Shown piece after piece: positions 18,396 through 27,202 of a stretch of DNA of 58,098 nucleotides (positions are counted from its first letter, which is position 1; every line of letters starts with the position of its first letter). The position numbers and the translations under genes were made by a program. The notes below the pieces were generated by a model. It was not told the DNA's origin. It ran no database searches and saw only the letters and a program-made list of their open reading frames with translations. This DNA is from Paenibacillus oceani. Lineage in GTDB: Bacteria; Bacillota; Bacilli; Paenibacillales; NBRC-103111. Location: assembly GCF_014705615.1 (NCBI RefSeq), contig NZ_JACXJA010000056.1:1-58098 (forward strand), given 5' to 3'.

Positions 18396-19271
18396 TCAGG
18401 CGCCGAACCTTTTCCGGTATCCGCACTTGCGGCACAGCTCCTCGACCGCTTCTCTGCGGGAAAACCCGTAAAACAGATTGTTCGCCCGCTCGCTCTCCAC
18501 AATGTCCGAGAACGGCGTCTCGTTCACGTTGCCCAGATTAATGACGCCTTCCCCGTCGAGACAACAAGGCACGACGGTTCCGTCGACCAGGATCGCCGCC
18601 TGGCTGCGAAGCGCATGGCAGAACCCTTTGCCGTCGTCTTCCGGCGCGCTCAGGCTCGGCCACTCGAACTCGTACTCCTGGTTCAAATAAATATTCGGAG
18701 CGATCTTGATTCCGCCGCCCGGTATGACCTTCTCCTCGATCCGGTAGTCGAGGCTAAATTCCTTCTCCAGCATCTCCAGCGTCTCACGGTTCCGGTTGCG
18801 CTGCCGGTTGATCTCATTGTCCTGCGTCAGGTTCCACAGCCTGAACGAGATGATGACGCCATGCTGCACCGCTTCGCGGACGAACGAAAATACGGTGCCG
18901 AGATACTTCTCCCGGTTCTCCGATCCTTCATGCCCGTCGAAGCTGTGAAGCGAGAAGTTCATTTGCCGCAAGGCCGGCTTGCCGAGCAGTTTCGGCGCCG
19001 CTTTGTGCAGAAGCGTACCGTTGGACGTAATATTCACCTTGAACCCTTTGGCATGGCTCGCGTCCAGCAGCTCGTCCAGCTTCGGGTGCAGCAGCGGCTC
19101 GCCTTTGACATGCAGGTAAATGTGCTTCGTATGCGGGCGGAGCTGGTCGAGAATCCGGTTGAACGTTTCCGGCTTGATGAAGTTGGCCTTCCGCTCCGTC
19201 TGCGGGCAAAAGCTGCAAGCAAGGTTGCATACGCTCGTAATCTCGATATATACTTTTTTGAATGTTTTCAA
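18396..19271 (-). CDS. radical SAM/SPASM-domain protein
   Basis: About 291 aa. The radical SAM cluster motif CNLACSFC (Cys15, 19, 22) sits in the usual N-terminal strand after KKVYIEITSV. The auxiliary SPASM-type cysteines are VPCCLDG and CRKCGYR at the C-terminus. TTG at 19271 is preferred because GGGGAG lies 7 nt upstream and relatives begin with (M)KTFKKVY. The ATG at 19298 has no ribosome binding site. Such enzymes modify peptides or proteins, but no precursor peptide gene is visible beside it and it faces the ger operon's 3' end. Confidence 0.85.
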   Translation of the reverse strand: MKTFKKVYIEITSVCNLACSFCPQTERKANFIKPETFNRILDQLRPHTKHIYLHVKGEPLLHPKLDELLDASHAKGFKVNITSNGTLLHKAAPKLLGKPALRQMNFSLHSFDGHEGSENREKYLGTVFSFVREAVQHGVIISFRLWNLTQDNEINRQRNRNRETLEMLEKEFSLDYRIEEKVIPGGGIKIAPNIYLNQEYEFEWPSLSAPEDDGKGFCHALRSQAAILVDGTVVPCCLDGEGVINLGNVNETPFSDIVESERANNLFYGFSRREAVEELCRKCGYRKRFGA

Positions 19272-19475
19272 GTTGCTGCTCCCCACTCCCATATCCATCG
19301 GTTTTTAAATTACCAGTATTTGTATCCCTGTTCGGTGTGCATATGAATCTATCTTCGCTCACAACGGACTACTCGTCAAATTGTTAATAGTCCCAGCCTC
19401 GGAAGCTCGCTTCCCTGTCGCAGCAGATCAGGGTATATAGCGCTGCTCCTGGCACCAGTAACCATGAAACAAAAA

Positions 19476-19662
19476 CTCTAACGGACACAGTGGCCGTTAT
19501 TGTGATGCATTTCGATCATTTTGATTTCTAACGGACATAGATGCAGCTATTTGGTGAGAAGCGTCACTTTTGGAGGTGCTCCAGAGTAAATAAGCGCTGT
19601 GGTGACCGTTACATTCTAAAACACTGTTTTTTAGCGAAATAGCCTCCACCATGTCCGTTAGA
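19476..19662. repeat. four-unit (++--) intergenic repeat element, family 2
   Basis: Four ~26-bp units with consensus TCTAACGGACA..GTGG..GCTATTT. Two are on the plus strand (about 19477-19502 and 19527-19553) and two on the minus strand (19588-19613, the most diverged, and 19636-19662). Gaps are about 25, 34 and 22 bp, nearly the same as in the 9571-9762 element although the sequences differ. It lies between a radical SAM gene and the end of the exopolysaccharide operon. No coding potential. Confidence 0.75.
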
Positions 19663-19744
19663 GTCTGGTTGGACGCCTACTGGCGTATTTTGACGCTGGC
19701 GTTTACCCAGATGTAGAGCCACTCCCACGATATACTCTCTGGCC

Positions 19745-19783
19745 ATAAAACAAGCCCGCTCTTCCCGTAGGAAGCGCAGGCTT
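19745..19783 (-). terminator. intrinsic terminator of the exopolysaccharide operon
   Basis: On the minus strand AAGCCTGCGCTTCC pairs with GGAAGAGCGGGCTT (one mismatch in 14), followed by TTGTTTTAT. It lies about 50 bp after the last gene of the operon. Confidence 0.85.
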
Positions 19784-19834
19784 CTTCATTTCGCGCACGG
19801 CCGGCGCGCTTCCGCCAGAGCAGACGATGCAAGC

Positions 19835-20704
19835 TTACACATCGTACTCCAGCTGTCTTTTCGCTTGGGCGATAAAGTCGAGCGGAGACTCGATCGTCTG
19901 GGCGTTATACTCCAACGCGCCCATCTTCAGCCCCAGCTCCACCTTGTATTTGGCGGAGAACTGGTTAGAATTAAACTCCACCAGACTGTGGCGAATCCGG
20001 TCCATGACCACCTTCGCTCCCTCCTGGTCGGTAAAAAGCAGCAGTCCCCACGTAGCCTCTCCCCGGTCGAGCAAATAAAGCGAGTCGTTCGTGCGGATGC
20101 TGGCCTGACTGATTCTGGACAAGTCGATGATCGCCTCGGCCAACTGGTCTTCCCCGATCATACGCCTCAGTTCCTTCCAGTACTTGACCTTCAGCACGAG
20201 CAGCGTAAGCGGAATCTGGTACCGGGTCGAGATGCCGGCGAACACCGTGACGTCTTTGGTGAACGAGATCGTGTTTTTCAGATCGGTATTTTCGTCGAGG
20301 GTGGCCAGTCTGGCTTTCTGCTTCTGCAGCTCCGCGTTCTCGGTTTGCAGCCGCCGGGTCCCCGACGTAAACAACCAGGTTACGATCGTCAGAAGCGGCG
20401 TGACCAGCAGCCAGAAATACGTATCGGCCCCGATCGTTTCGCCTTTCGATACGGTCTCGTACATCATATAGGCGCCGTAGCCGAAGATGAAGATCACGTT
20501 AAGGACAAGCCCTGTCGTAACCGTCGTAAAATAAGTGACGATGGCAAAAAAGAACGTCAGGTTCAGCAGGATCAGGTTTTGAAAATACGCATTCGGGTTC
20601 CCTGCCGTAAACGTCACGCAAATCATGCAAAGCCCCAGAAAAACCAGGAAAGCGACGTCCGACACCAAGCTGTTGCGATTCAAATTCATCGTCTTCGGCC
20701 TCAT
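19835..20704 (-). CDS. ydaK: membrane protein with degenerate GGDEF domain (YdaK-like)
   Basis: 289 aa: four predicted TM helices (about 13-33, 42-60, 65-85, 97-113), a short coiled coil (RRLQTENAELQKQKARL), then a GGDEF-fold domain. The active-site loop is DRGEA (213-217) instead of GGDEF and the DxLTGLxN motif is reduced to DENTDLKN, so diguanylate cyclase activity is unlikely. In B. subtilis the comparable YdaK has a degenerate GGDEF and serves as a c-di-GMP receptor for the ydaJKLMN exopolysaccharide system. The same role is inferred here. The start overlaps the bcsB-like stop (ATGA). It is last in this operon, whereas in B. subtilis it is second. Confidence 0.82.
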   Translation of the reverse strand: MRPKTMNLNRNSLVSDVAFLVFLGLCMICVTFTAGNPNAYFQNLILLNLTFFFAIVTYFTTVTTGLVLNVIFIFGYGAYMMYETVSKGETIGADTYFWLLVTPLLTIVTWLFTSGTRRLQTENAELQKQKARLATLDENTDLKNTISFTKDVTVFAGISTRYQIPLTLLVLKVKYWKELRRMIGEDQLAEAIIDLSRISQASIRTNDSLYLLDRGEATWGLLLFTDQEGAKVVMDRIRHSLVEFNSNQFSAKYKVELGLKMGALEYNAQTIESPLDFIAQAKRQLEYDV

Positions 20705-22761
20705 TTCTTCCGGTATTTGCGGATGAGCAGCGCGAGCGAGACGAGCGCGAGACAGGCAGCCAGTCCTACCGCGGCCAGGAAGCCCAGCACATCACTTCGT
20801 TTGGCTATATCGGCAAAAACCGAATCTGTTTTTTCTCCGGCTTGCTTTTTGAATCGGTACGCGTTTACGTTGCCGTCCTTGTCGGCCGTCACCCCGTCGC
20901 CGTACACGCTCCACTTCGCTTTCTCCGTCGCCAGCAGCTTGGACGCCAGATAGTAGCTTTCCGAGCGGGCTCCCGTTACGACCAGCATCCCGGTACTGGA
21001 GGAGAACGGAGAAGGAAGAAGCTGCAGCGTGCCGATCCGAGCGCCGTATTCGGAATCGATGCTTTTTTTCTCGTTGGACTTGATGGCCGTCCCTTTGTCG
21101 TCGTACTGAAAGTACAGGTTCTTGTTCTGGTCGCGAATCCATTTATTGTCCTGATACGTCCCGATGGCGATAATGTTGCGGTCCTTCAGCTCGCTCTCCT
21201 GGGCCGTATCCGGATATACCTTGACGTCCCCGGTATTGGCCACGGCGTAACGCCCGAGCAGATTGAACAAATTGGAGAACGTCCGGTACGTATACGCATC
21301 GCGCTCCTGAGGAAGCACGACCGCCACTTGATTGTAGGCGCCGTCGCGAAGGAACGGATACGGATAGTGGTTGAACAGCAGCTCGGTCCGGTCCTTCGTC
21401 TTGAAATCGATCATCGATTCGTTGGAGATGTACGCCCACGGCGTCTGCTCTTCGTTCTGCGTACAAGCCGCGTCGATCATCTCCAGATCAAATCCGACGG
21501 TAACCGCGAAGTTGCCGGATACGTTCAGATCGGTCGGGATGGCAAAGGTCGCGCGGTCGCCGTTCGCCATTTCTTTCGTCAGCTTCTTGCTTCCGATCGG
21601 CGTATCGTTGATCGATACGGTGACCAGCGAGCGGTTGAAGTCGAGGTTTTGCGAATAGCGGTAATCCAGGCTGATCCGTCCGCTATCGGCAATCGAGCGG
21701 TTCGCGGGCAGGTTGATGTAGTAGGACCGCTCCTGATGGTGCGGCCCTTTCAGCTCGTCCCCGTTCTCGGTGAAGCTGACCCGGGAGCTGAAGGAAACCG
21801 ACGGCGTAGAGACGTCCGTGCTCTCGTCCACCGCCTTGGCCTCGCCCGCGATCTGGCTCATCAGCTCGGGATTCGCCGTCAGCCGGGCCGCTTTCTTCAG
21901 CAGCTCCGCATTCTGGGAAGTGACGACCAGCATCGGCTGGCCCTCCTGATTCAGAAGGCGGAGCCACGCCTTGCCGCTCATCTCGTCGGAGCCGATAAGG
22001 CTTCGGATCTCCTCCGGCAGCCGGTCGTACAAGCCGACCAGCACGACGAGTTCTTTCTCCTTCAAGGCTTCCGCGCTGTAAGGAAGCAGCGGAATGTCCT
22101 TGTCGTCCCACGAATTCAGCTTGGCGAATCCGGATAGGACGTGCACAGCCGCTTCGAGCTCGGCCGTCTCGCTGCGGTCGGGTACGGTGATGACGCTGCC
22201 GCCCGCATAGACGGTGTCCGGACCGGCGAACCGTTTGGCGAAATCGGCGATCGTCCCTTCCATAGGCAAGCTCGTATAGCGTACGTCGATGCTGGACGTG
22301 TTGTGCAGCTGCAGCCATTGGTCCGGCGCCTCGACAATCGAGCAAGCCTGCTGGTCCTCCGTCCGGACATAACCTTGAATCTCGATCGTATTGTCGCCCT
22401 GCTTCAGCCACTCCTTCGGAACGGCGATCGTCAGCTGCTGCAAGCCCTTCTCCCCGGTTCCCGGCCTGAACGAATGGAACGGCTTGCCGTTAATCCACAA
22501 CGTAACGCTGGATATCAGTTCCTTCGCCAGCGGCGTGACGACGTAATCGAGTTTCAGATTCACTTCCTGCACGTTCCAATAGTCGGGGATCTGGAACAGC
22601 TTTTGTTTGGAGCTCCTCATGCCCGTAAGGCTGGTCTCGTTGTCGGTAAATACCGTTTGCAGCAGCCGCGTCCCGTCCGCGTCCGGGGCAGCCGACGCCG
22701 CCTGCCCGGCCGACAGGAGGCAGAAGGAGAGGAGCGTGAGGAGTGCGATCGTTTTTTTCAT
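20701..22761 (-). CDS. ydaN: BcsB-like cellulose synthase regulatory subunit (YdaN-like)
   Basis: 686 aa. Sec signal peptide (cleavage near ASA, residue 24), tandem carbohydrate-binding/flavodoxin-like modules of the BcsB family (QKLFQIPDYWNVQEVNLKLDY; INGKPFHSFRP; ISLDYRYSQNLDFNRSLVTVSIND) and a single C-terminal TM helix (LGFLAAVGLAACLALVSLALL) ending in a basic tail. It is exposed outside the membrane and partners the synthase. GGGAGAAGG precedes the ATG. It is 60 bp downstream of the glycosyltransferase gene. Confidence 0.88.
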   Translation of the reverse strand: MKKTIALLTLLSFCLLSAGQAASAAPDADGTRLLQTVFTDNETSLTGMRSSKQKLFQIPDYWNVQEVNLKLDYVVTPLAKELISSVTLWINGKPFHSFRPGTGEKGLQQLTIAVPKEWLKQGDNTIEIQGYVRTEDQQACSIVEAPDQWLQLHNTSSIDVRYTSLPMEGTIADFAKRFAGPDTVYAGGSVITVPDRSETAELEAAVHVLSGFAKLNSWDDKDIPLLPYSAEALKEKELVVLVGLYDRLPEEIRSLIGSDEMSGKAWLRLLNQEGQPMLVVTSQNAELLKKAARLTANPELMSQIAGEAKAVDESTDVSTPSVSFSSRVSFTENGDELKGPHHQERSYYINLPANRSIADSGRISLDYRYSQNLDFNRSLVTVSINDTPIGSKKLTKEMANGDRATFAIPTDLNVSGNFAVTVGFDLEMIDAACTQNEEQTPWAYISNESMIDFKTKDRTELLFNHYPYPFLRDGAYNQVAVVLPQERDAYTYRTFSNLFNLLGRYAVANTGDVKVYPDTAQESELKDRNIIAIGTYQDNKWIRDQNKNLYFQYDDKGTAIKSNEKKSIDSEYGARIGTLQLLPSPFSSSTGMLVVTGARSESYYLASKLLATEKAKWSVYGDGVTADKDGNVNAYRFKKQAGEKTDSVFADIAKRSDVLGFLAAVGLAACLALVSLALLIRKYRKK

Positions 22762-22821
22762 GATAGTGGCCTTCTCCCGTTATCAGTTTTGAAGCTACCG
22801 CCTGGAATCGCCGGCGTTTGA

Positions 22822-24072
22822 TTAGAACCTTTCGGTTTTGTACCACTTGACTTCCCGCGCTCCGACGACGTCCCGGATGTAGTGATACATCCCGTAAGCG
22901 ACGACCACGAGCCACATTTGGCAGTACGAAACGTACATCAGCAAGATGATCCACAGGTTGGAGACGTTCATTTCACCTTTTTCGGTCGTGAGCGTGACGT
23001 AGATGCCGACTACGAACAAAACGATGGCGAGCAGCCACAGGAAGGTACTCAAGCCCGCAATGGTCGTATATACGTAGCCGAGCGCATGCAGGATCAGCAG
23101 CAAGTCGGACGTGACCAGCGAGATCAGCAGCAGGAAGTAGATCGATAAGTAATACAGGATGTCGAACCGGATCGTTTTGGCCGAAGGATGGAACAGCAGC
23201 TTGCAATATTTGACGATAACGTAGATATTCCCTTTCGCCCATCGGGTGCGCTGCTTGAACCAGACTTTAACGGTCTGCGGCTCCTGCTCCCAGGTGACGG
23301 CGCGCGGCTGGAATTTGATCTTGTAGCCCATCATGTAGATCCGGAAGCTGATCTCGGTATCCTCGGCGATCGCTTTGACGTCCCAGCCCCCGATCGTCTC
23401 GACAATATGCCGCCGCATAATAAAGTTGGTGCCGGGTATGGTGCACAGCTTGAACAATTTCCACCGCCCCGCCTGGGCCATCCACTGGAACGAAAGCGTC
23501 TCGATATTAATGAATCGGGTCAGCAGGTTGACGTCCCGGTTGCGGGTGCGGAACTTGCCGATGACCGCGCCGAGCGACGAATCGTTCGTAATCTCGGCGA
23601 CGAGATAGCGCAGCGCCGTTTTCTCGGGCGTATTGTCCGCATCGTAGATGGCGATCAGTTCGCCTTTGCTTTGAGCGAAGCCGATATTCAGCGCGTTCGA
23701 CTTTCCTTTGCCGCCGGTAACGGAATCGGTATTGATCACGATCAGATTGCGGCCCGGATACCTGGCCTGGATTCCGGCTAGCAGTTCGGCGCTGCGGTCG
23801 GACGAATTATCGTTAATGACGATAATCTCGTACCGGTCGTGCGGATAATCGAGGGCGAGCAGCGACTCGACCGTTTTGCCTATGACTTTCCCTTCATTAT
23901 GCGCCGGCACCATAATCGTCACGAACGGAGCCTCGCCCCGGATGTCCGGCACCGGCTTGTTCTCGCCCTCGATGTAATACAAATATCCGGCAATAATAAG
24001 GACCACGTTGACTAGAAGCAAGGACCAGATACAGATGACGGCGATAACCATCAAGACGTCGGGAAGCGTCAT
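22822..24072 (-). CDS. ydaM: processive family-2 glycosyltransferase (YdaM-like polysaccharide synthase)
   Basis: 416 aa membrane glycosyltransferase. An N-terminal TM helix (about 9-30), GT-A domain with VPAHNEGKVIGKTVESLL, DAD at 144-146 (metal/UDP binding), ED at 237-238 (catalytic base) and QRTRW at 274-278 (processivity motif), then several C-terminal TM helices. It is BcsA-like but lacks a PilZ domain, so c-di-GMP control would have to come through another protein, presumably the degenerate GGDEF protein in the operon. AAGGAG lies 7 nt upstream of the ATG. The polymer is unknown. Confidence 0.9.
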   Translation of the reverse strand: MTLPDVLMVIAVICIWSLLLVNVVLIIAGYLYYIEGENKPVPDIRGEAPFVTIMVPAHNEGKVIGKTVESLLALDYPHDRYEIIVINDNSSDRSAELLAGIQARYPGRNLIVINTDSVTGGKGKSNALNIGFAQSKGELIAIYDADNTPEKTALRYLVAEITNDSSLGAVIGKFRTRNRDVNLLTRFINIETLSFQWMAQAGRWKLFKLCTIPGTNFIMRRHIVETIGGWDVKAIAEDTEISFRIYMMGYKIKFQPRAVTWEQEPQTVKVWFKQRTRWAKGNIYVIVKYCKLLFHPSAKTIRFDILYYLSIYFLLLISLVTSDLLLILHALGYVYTTIAGLSTFLWLLAIVLFVVGIYVTLTTEKGEMNVSNLWIILLMYVSYCQMWLVVVAYGMYHYIRDVVGAREVKWYKTERF

Positions 24073-24082
24073 GCGAGTCTCC

Positions 24083-25648
24083 TTATTTCATAAATTTTCG
24101 TTTATACAACCGGCGACCCGCCACCAGAAAAACGCCGAATACGATCAGAGCCGCTCCGATCACGACGATAAAAAACCGGTTCTGCACCTGAAACATGCGC
24201 GTAAAGCTTTTGCGGGTTTCTTCCTGATATTTGTAGTCTTCGCTGACGATGGATGGAGCGTAGTCCGCCTGCAGCCGGTTTCCGTCGATCGTGATCACTC
24301 CGTCTTCCGAAGCGATGCGATGGGCGTCCGTACGAACCTCATGACGGCCGTCCCTGTAGTCGGCGAACGGAATTCTCGAATCGATCAGCGTCTGAACGGC
24401 TGCCGCGAGCTGACGCTCGTCCTCTACGAAAGCAATCGTGACGGCCGTATCCATCGGGAATGCCGGCATCGCTCCGCTGTACCGCTCCATCCGGTGGAGA
24501 TCGCTGACCGGCATACTGTACAAAGCCGAGGCGAACGCTTTGGACGTATCCGCCGGCTCGATCGGAAGAGGCTTCTCGTCCGGGAACAATACCGCGGAGC
24601 TGAAGAACCCCATTCCTCCCTCCGCATAAGCCTTGTCATACGACCAATACAGCTCGGCGCCTATGCCGAGCGGGGCCACTTGATACCCGGCCAGGACGGC
24701 GATGAACTCCTCCATCCTGCTGTGCAGCAGTTGCCCGCTCCGGCTGACGCCGTCCAGGACGACCGGCGCCTGGATCAGAATAGCGCCGTTGCGCGACTGT
24801 ACGTACTTGAGCGCTTCGACATACCGTTTCATAGCCGGGTAGTCGGTATTGCTGATCACGGGACGTATGCTGCCCGCAAACGGTATCCCCGCCTCGTACA
24901 GCCGGTCGGTGACAGCCTCCAACAGCTTGAAATCGGAGAACGGGGTAATGTCTTTAATCACCGCATACGTGCGCCCCGCCGTCTCCACCTGCAGCCACCG
25001 TTTCAGAACGTGCGCTGCGGCCAGTTCGCTGAGATTGCCTTTCTCCATAAAAGGAAGATACGTATTCCGCCCTTCACGGACGCCGTAAGGAAATCGTTCG
25101 GCGCTTCCCTCCACGGTGATCGTGCCGTATATTCCGCTCTCCGGTGCCGCAATCAACGTCAAGGGTCCGGGATGAATGGAGGACTGGCTGTCGGGGCCCG
25201 CTTCCAGCCGGATCGACCGTCCGTCCGTCCGCACCAGGGCTCCTTGTCCGATATCCGCGATCCGTCCCGGCAGGTTGCCTCCGATATGCATATACTCGCC
25301 CGGATAAGCAGCGAGATCGGTCTTGTATGCCTCATTGGCAATATCCAGGTCCGCAGCGTTAATCACGGTAATCACTTTCCCGTAAGATTGCATCGTCCCT
25401 TGCCGGTAACGGTCCAGACTCAACGTCGTAACCTGTACCCGGTATGCCGCCAGCTGCTGCTGCAAGACCGCCACATTCCCTTCCCTGGACGTGCCTTTCG
25501 CCAAGCTGTCGTACAACAGCAGCACGTTATCCGGCTGACTCTCGGCGGCGGCTGCGGCCGAAGCCGGCTGCCACCGGACCGAGCAGAAGCATACAAGCAG
25601 TACTACGGTCAGCAGCAGGCCGGGCTTGAACGCTTTATGGCGCAGCAA
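24083..25648 (-). CDS. ydaL: DUF2334-domain membrane-anchored protein (YdaL-like)
   Basis: 521 aa with a signal peptide or N-terminal anchor, an alpha/beta region (DNVLLLYDSLAKGTSREGNVAVLQQQL), a DUF2334/polysaccharide-deacetylase-like domain (TYAVIKDITPFSDFKLLEAVTDRLYEAGIPFAGSIRPV) and a C-terminal TM helix with a basic cytoplasmic tail (RRLYKRKFMK). It probably trims or modifies the exported polymer. The start is TTG at 25648, inside the end of the upstream gene, with GGGGGTG about 8 nt before it. The overlap of 14 bp indicates coupling. Confidence 0.8.
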   Translation of the reverse strand: MLRHKAFKPGLLLTVVLLVCFCSVRWQPASAAAAAESQPDNVLLLYDSLAKGTSREGNVAVLQQQLAAYRVQVTTLSLDRYRQGTMQSYGKVITVINAADLDIANEAYKTDLAAYPGEYMHIGGNLPGRIADIGQGALVRTDGRSIRLEAGPDSQSSIHPGPLTLIAAPESGIYGTITVEGSAERFPYGVREGRNTYLPFMEKGNLSELAAAHVLKRWLQVETAGRTYAVIKDITPFSDFKLLEAVTDRLYEAGIPFAGSIRPVISNTDYPAMKRYVEALKYVQSRNGAILIQAPVVLDGVSRSGQLLHSRMEEFIAVLAGYQVAPLGIGAELYWSYDKAYAEGGMGFFSSAVLFPDEKPLPIEPADTSKAFASALYSMPVSDLHRMERYSGAMPAFPMDTAVTIAFVEDERQLAAAVQTLIDSRIPFADYRDGRHEVRTDAHRIASEDGVITIDGNRLQADYAPSIVSEDYKYQEETRKSFTRMFQVQNRFFIVVIGAALIVFGVFLVAGRRLYKRKFMK

Positions 25649-27182
25649 ACGGCGTCACCCCCTTGCCTCCGGACGCATATGGCGGCTTCCGTGCGATCGT
25701 CGCCGGCGCATCGCGGAACAACCTCCGGCTGATCAGATCCGCCGCGATTATATAGGTCACGACGTCAAACGCCGCCGTAAACAGAAATTGGTGCTTCGCC
25801 AGATCCGCATCCCCCGCCCCGATAATCGAGGCGAGGACGCCAGCCAGCCCGATGAGCATCATCGTCACGATCATGATCAGCCTCTGCGCTTGTCTGAAGT
25901 CGCGCGCTCTTACCGCGGCGACGAAGGAAGGCATGTACAACCCTGTTACGACGGCGATCCAGATGACGATAAAACCGAACGTCTTGGGCGCCAGCTTCAC
26001 CTTCAGCCAGCTGTACAAGGAGAAAAACGGGGTGTGTGCTCCGAACGGCTTGCCGGCCGAAGCTTCGTAATTGCCCATCGCCTGCGGCCGGATCGAGAAA
26101 GCGTCCTTGGCCGCTATGTTCAATATCGATCCGAGCTTGTCCGGATGAGTGGCGTAATACTGCAGAATCGATACGAAGCTGTACTTGCTGTAAAACTGCC
26201 GCTCAAGCTCCGCCGAGTTGACGTCGATCGTGGCGAACGGCTCATAGTAGATCGTTCCTTTGAGCAGCGCATACTGCTCGTCGATATCGAACTTCCTTAG
26301 CGTCTCCTCGGGATTCTCCGACTGCATCAGAACACCGCGGGTCATCGCGTGATACTGGTTGATGTTGACGAACTCCTTGGAGATCATCACATACGTCGCA
26401 AGACCGGTCACGAACATCAGGACGAGCGATCCGGCGGTCCAGATCCGGAACGATTTCCCTTTGCGCATCCACAACAGGCTGATTCCCATCACCGCGACGA
26501 TTACGCCGACGGGCGCATTCTGCTGCTTCGAGGTCGTGAGAATCAGCGCGCTGACGACGAACAGCGCCAGCATGGCGTAGTCGTTATACCGCCTCCGGTA
26601 CATCAGCAGCCAGGACGCCGACAGGAGCAGCACCATGACGAACACGATGCTTTCGCCGTAAAACGAATTAAAATACGCCGTGTACCCGGTGTCGCCGAAG
26701 ATGAATATCGCGATCGCCGCGATGAGGTAGCCGAGCTTCTTCGGCACTCCCCAAGTAATGGCCTCCACCAGCAAGTAGATCGCTGCCGTCAGCAGCAACG
26801 TGAAGATCGCCGCCTGAAAACGGATATCGAAAACGACCGGATCAAACAGCAGCTGATTCAGCCCAATCGCGGCTTTAATAAACAAAGTCTGGGACGAGGC
26901 GATCGTCGAGCCGTTTTCGTTGAAATATTGAAAGATACCGTATTGCTTGACGAAATGCCCGAACCGCAAACCGTCATTCCCCGGTTCGCTGAAGTACAGG
27001 CCGGTGCTGTAAATGCTTCGGAAAAAGTCTCCGTTATCCGCCATCCCGACGTAGGGAGGGACGAACAAAGCTATTGCCGTTACGAGCAGAACCCCGATGG
27101 CGGCTAACGAGGCCGGCGATATATATCGGCCCGCCCGCGCGAGTCCGCCGCGAATCCATTTAGCTATCCCTTTGTCTGTCAT
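25635..27182 (-). CDS. polytopic membrane protein, GT-C glycosyltransferase-like
   Basis: 515 aa with ten or more TM helices. Between the first two lies an acidic loop with MADNGDFFRSIY, and a long extracytoplasmic segment sits near residues 270-390. This fits a GT-C-type hexose transferase of the kind annotated as WsfD-like in Bacillales; the family assignment is tentative. GAAGGTGA precedes the ATG. It is embedded in the ydaJKLMN-like operon and has no counterpart in the B. subtilis operon, so it may add a side chain or lipid-linked sugar. Confidence 0.65.
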   Translation of the reverse strand: MTDKGIAKWIRGGLARAGRYISPASLAAIGVLLVTAIALFVPPYVGMADNGDFFRSIYSTGLYFSEPGNDGLRFGHFVKQYGIFQYFNENGSTIASSQTLFIKAAIGLNQLLFDPVVFDIRFQAAIFTLLLTAAIYLLVEAITWGVPKKLGYLIAAIAIFIFGDTGYTAYFNSFYGESIVFVMVLLLSASWLLMYRRRYNDYAMLALFVVSALILTTSKQQNAPVGVIVAVMGISLLWMRKGKSFRIWTAGSLVLMFVTGLATYVMISKEFVNINQYHAMTRGVLMQSENPEETLRKFDIDEQYALLKGTIYYEPFATIDVNSAELERQFYSKYSFVSILQYYATHPDKLGSILNIAAKDAFSIRPQAMGNYEASAGKPFGAHTPFFSLYSWLKVKLAPKTFGFIVIWIAVVTGLYMPSFVAAVRARDFRQAQRLIMIVTMMLIGLAGVLASIIGAGDADLAKHQFLFTAAFDVVTYIIAADLISRRLFRDAPATIARKPPYASGGKGVTPFAAP

Positions 27183-27202
27183 CCGGGTTCACCTTCATTT
27201 CT

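Noticed and set aside
22490-22954. Minus-frame ORF of 154 codons bridging the GT2 and BcsB-like genes
   Set aside because: An out-of-frame shadow that includes the intergenic gap; it shows no motif, and the real start of the BcsB-like gene with GGGAGAAGG lies within it.
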